7,886 nt of DNA from Mycobacterium sp. Lineage in GTDB: Bacteria > Actinomycetota > Actinomycetes > Mycobacteriales > Mycobacteriaceae. Positions 6,884 to 7,886 of the stretch are shown here, in pieces (positions within the stretch are counted from its first letter, which is position 1; the number at the start of each line of letters is the position of its first letter). The stretch is from NCBI GenBank assembly GCA_029256565.1, contig JAQSXQ010000062.1, forward strand, positions 1 through 7,886. Direction: 5' to 3'. The position numbers were made by a program, and so were the translations under genes. The notes under the pieces are model-generated. The model searched no databases. It had not been told where the DNA came from and saw nothing but the letters and a program-made list of their open reading frames with translations.

Positions 6884-6916
6884 GTGGTCCGCCTCTCTGG
6901 TCGAACTGGCGGGATT

Positions 6917-6932
6917 GCTTACACGCGTAAGC
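6917..6932. promoter_or_regulatory. 16-bp palindrome centred on CG, candidate LacI-family operator
   Basis: GCTTACACGCGTAAGC is symmetric at 14 of 16 positions: perfect six-base arms GCTTAC/GTAAGC, with one mismatched pair next to the central CG. Even-length palindromes with a central CpG are the hallmark of LacI/GalR-family operators. A LacI-type gene ends 66 bases away, and the palindrome overlaps the putative P450 -10 hexamer, an ideal position for repression. TetR-family proteins also use symmetric sites of this size, so the assignment to the neighbour is an inference. Confidence 0.55.
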
Positions 6933-6958
6933 TACACGCCGCGGACGCGCTCGGACAA
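6929..6958 (-). promoter_or_regulatory. Putative promoter of the P450-kinase operon
   Basis: On the minus strand, TTGTCC (6958-6953, four of six matches to TTGACA) is followed after 18 bases by TAGCTT (6934-6929, four of six matches to TATAAT). Transcription would begin near 6922, leaving a leader of about 38 bases with the GAGAGG ribosome binding site. The -10 overlaps the palindrome. The match is moderate, but its position relative to both the operator-like site and the GTG start is consistent. Confidence 0.45.
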
Positions 6959-6998
6959 GGATTCGACGGTTACGACTCGAGCGGTCGGTGTAACGGTG

Positions 6999-7886
6999 TC
7001 AGGTCGATTCGCGCAGGATCAGGTGCGCGACGTTCGCGCTGCTCGGCTCCCGCACCGACGGGTAGCCCAGCTCGGTCATCATGGCGGCGACCGACACGTC
7101 GACGATGGTCTCGGCGTCGAAGCCGACCGAGGTCAGGGGCGGTGCGCTGACGGCGCCCAGTGGCCTGGCGTCGACGCCCATCACCGCGAGGTCGGCGGGG
7201 CAGGTCAGGCCGGCCTGCCGGATGCCGTGCAGCACGACCATCGCGGTCTCGTCGCTCTCGGCGCACACCGCCGTGACGCCGTCGGCCACCCAGCCGCGCA
7301 CCACGTCGGCGGCATCGGTGCCGTCCGACCTGACCGATCCGGTGACGATCTCGGGCAGCCCGCGTTCGGCGGCCGCCACGCGCAGCCCCTCGAGCCAGTA
7401 CTCGCCGAGGGGCCGCACGGGTTCGACGTCGGAGAAGGCGAACGCCAGTCGGCGGTGGCCACGCTCCGCGAGGTGCGCGACGCGCATCTCGCCGATCGTC
7501 AGGTGCAGCGCACCCATCGCGTGCAACTGTGCGCTGCCCAGGTGGATCTGCGGGATGCCCGCCGCGGTGACGGCGTCGAGTGCCGCGCCGCCGAGCGGGA
7601 ACACCGTCGTCACCGCGATCGGGTTGAGGTCGGCGATCGCGTCGACGACGTTGCGACCGTCCTCGGTCTCGAACTGCAGCGACAGCACGACGCCGTGCCG
7701 GGCCAGTGCCGCGGTCAGCCGACTGCCCACCTCGATCAGCAGATCGCCGAGCGAGATGCGCGGGACCACGTAGAGCATGACGCCGCTGCCGCCGCGGGCC
7801 AGATTGCGTGCCGCGAGATTCGGCCGGTAGCCGAGCTGCTGGGCGGCGGCGTGCACGGCGGCTCTCGTCGTGGCCGAGATCGTCTG
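6999..7886 (-). CDS. LacI-family transcriptional regulator, N-terminus off the right edge
   Basis: This is a ligand-responsive DNA-binding repressor. The frame is open to base 7886 and reads ISATTRAAVHAAAQQLGYRPN and then LAARNLA, the end of the helix-turn-helix domain plus the hinge helix. About 25 or fewer N-terminal residues, including the recognition helix, are missing. The remainder (about 260 residues) is the periplasmic-binding-protein-like sensor domain, with typical LacI-family segments such as LAERGHRRLAFAF, CAESDETAMVVLHGIRQAGL, CPADLAVMGVDARPLG and the core PPLTSVGFDAETI. The family is known for binding sugars or nucleobases, but members sense varied ligands, and this one's ligand cannot be told from sequence. 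An ATG lies in frame at 7856, but starting there would delete most of the DNA-binding domain, so it is not the start. The gene is upstream of and co-directional with the P450 gene, with a 115-base gap between them containing a CG-centred palindrome. Confidence 0.93.
   Translation of the reverse strand, partial: QTISATTRAAVHAAAQQLGYRPNLAARNLARGGSGVMLYVVPRISLGDLLIEVGSRLTAALARHGVVLSLQFETEDGRNVVDAIADLNPIAVTTVFPLGGAALDAVTAAGIPQIHLGSAQLHAMGALHLTIGEMRVAHLAERGHRRLAFAFSDVEPVRPLGEYWLEGLRVAAAERGLPEIVTGSVRSDGTDAADVVRGWVADGVTAVCAESDETAMVVLHGIRQAGLTCPADLAVMGVDARPLGAVSAPPLTSVGFDAETIVDVSVAAMMTELGYPSVREPSSANVAHLILREST

Larger units (their letters stand above)
6884..6998. other. Intergenic region between the LacI-type gene and the P450 gene
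   Basis: This 115-base gap carries the putative P450 promoter, the palindrome and the ribosome binding site GAGAGG (6897-6892). I see no U-tract hairpin to terminate the regulator transcript, so read-through from the regulator into the P450 gene is possible in addition to the local promoter. Confidence 0.6.

Noticed and set aside
6917..6932. Intrinsic terminator of the LacI-type gene
   Set aside because: The palindrome has six-base, only half-GC arms, a four-base loop and no U-tract, and it lies 66 bases beyond the stop over promoter-like hexamers. An operator fits better.
5828..7150. A 440-codon plus-strand open frame antisense to the P450 gene and crossing the intergenic gap
   Set aside because: The P450 on the minus strand has every conserved motif. 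This frame has no ribosome binding site or recognisable domain and runs through the promoter region into the regulator gene.
1..7886. Mobile element, CRISPR array, tRNA or rRNA genes
   Set aside because: No transposase or integrase motifs, terminal repeats, regular repeat-spacer pattern or recognisable stable-RNA sequence was found by reading both strands.

Overview
The window is a high-GC actinobacterial stretch, most likely from a Mycobacterium/Mycolicibacterium species. This rests on three things: a carboxylic acid reductase of the FadD9/Car type whose residues closely match the mycobacterial enzymes as I remember them, a methyltransferase of the LCMT-like (PPM1/TIGR00027) family that is greatly expanded in mycobacteria, and GC-rich third codon positions throughout. 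It is chromosomal-looking. I see no rRNA, tRNA, transposase, CRISPR array, phage gene or repeat array.

Layout from left to right. (1) 1-2111, minus strand: the first 703 codons of a carboxylic acid reductase (adenylation domain plus most of the carrier-protein domain). The reductase domain lies off the left edge. (2) 2112-2298: a divergent, locally AT-rich control region. (3) 2299-3231, plus strand: an S-adenosylmethionine-dependent methyltransferase. (4) 3233-4138, minus strand: a nine-helix EamA/DMT-type membrane transporter whose stop codon is one base from the methyltransferase stop. (5) 4193-4480, minus strand: a 95-residue charged helical protein of unknown function, with a hairpin between it and the transporter. 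(6) 4584-5672 and 5669-6883, minus strand: an APH-fold small-molecule kinase translationally coupled (ATGA overlap) to an upstream cytochrome P450. (7) 6884-6998: the P450 promoter region with a 16-bp near-perfect palindrome centred on CG. (8) 6999-7886, minus strand: a LacI-family regulator lacking only its N-terminal residues, which lie off the right edge.

The most coherent unit is regulator - operator-like palindrome - P450 - kinase. My reading is that the LacI-type protein senses a small molecule and controls a P450 that hydroxylates a substrate, which the coupled kinase may then phosphorylate. The substrate cannot be read from the sequence. Genes 4-6 run in the same direction with no strong terminator between them, so some transcription could continue through the small protein and the transporter. 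The left part (carboxylic acid reductase and methyltransferase, divergent from one AT-rich gap) is probably a separate unit. Nothing here is a clearly new kind of system. The P450-kinase pair with its putative operator is the part most worth testing.
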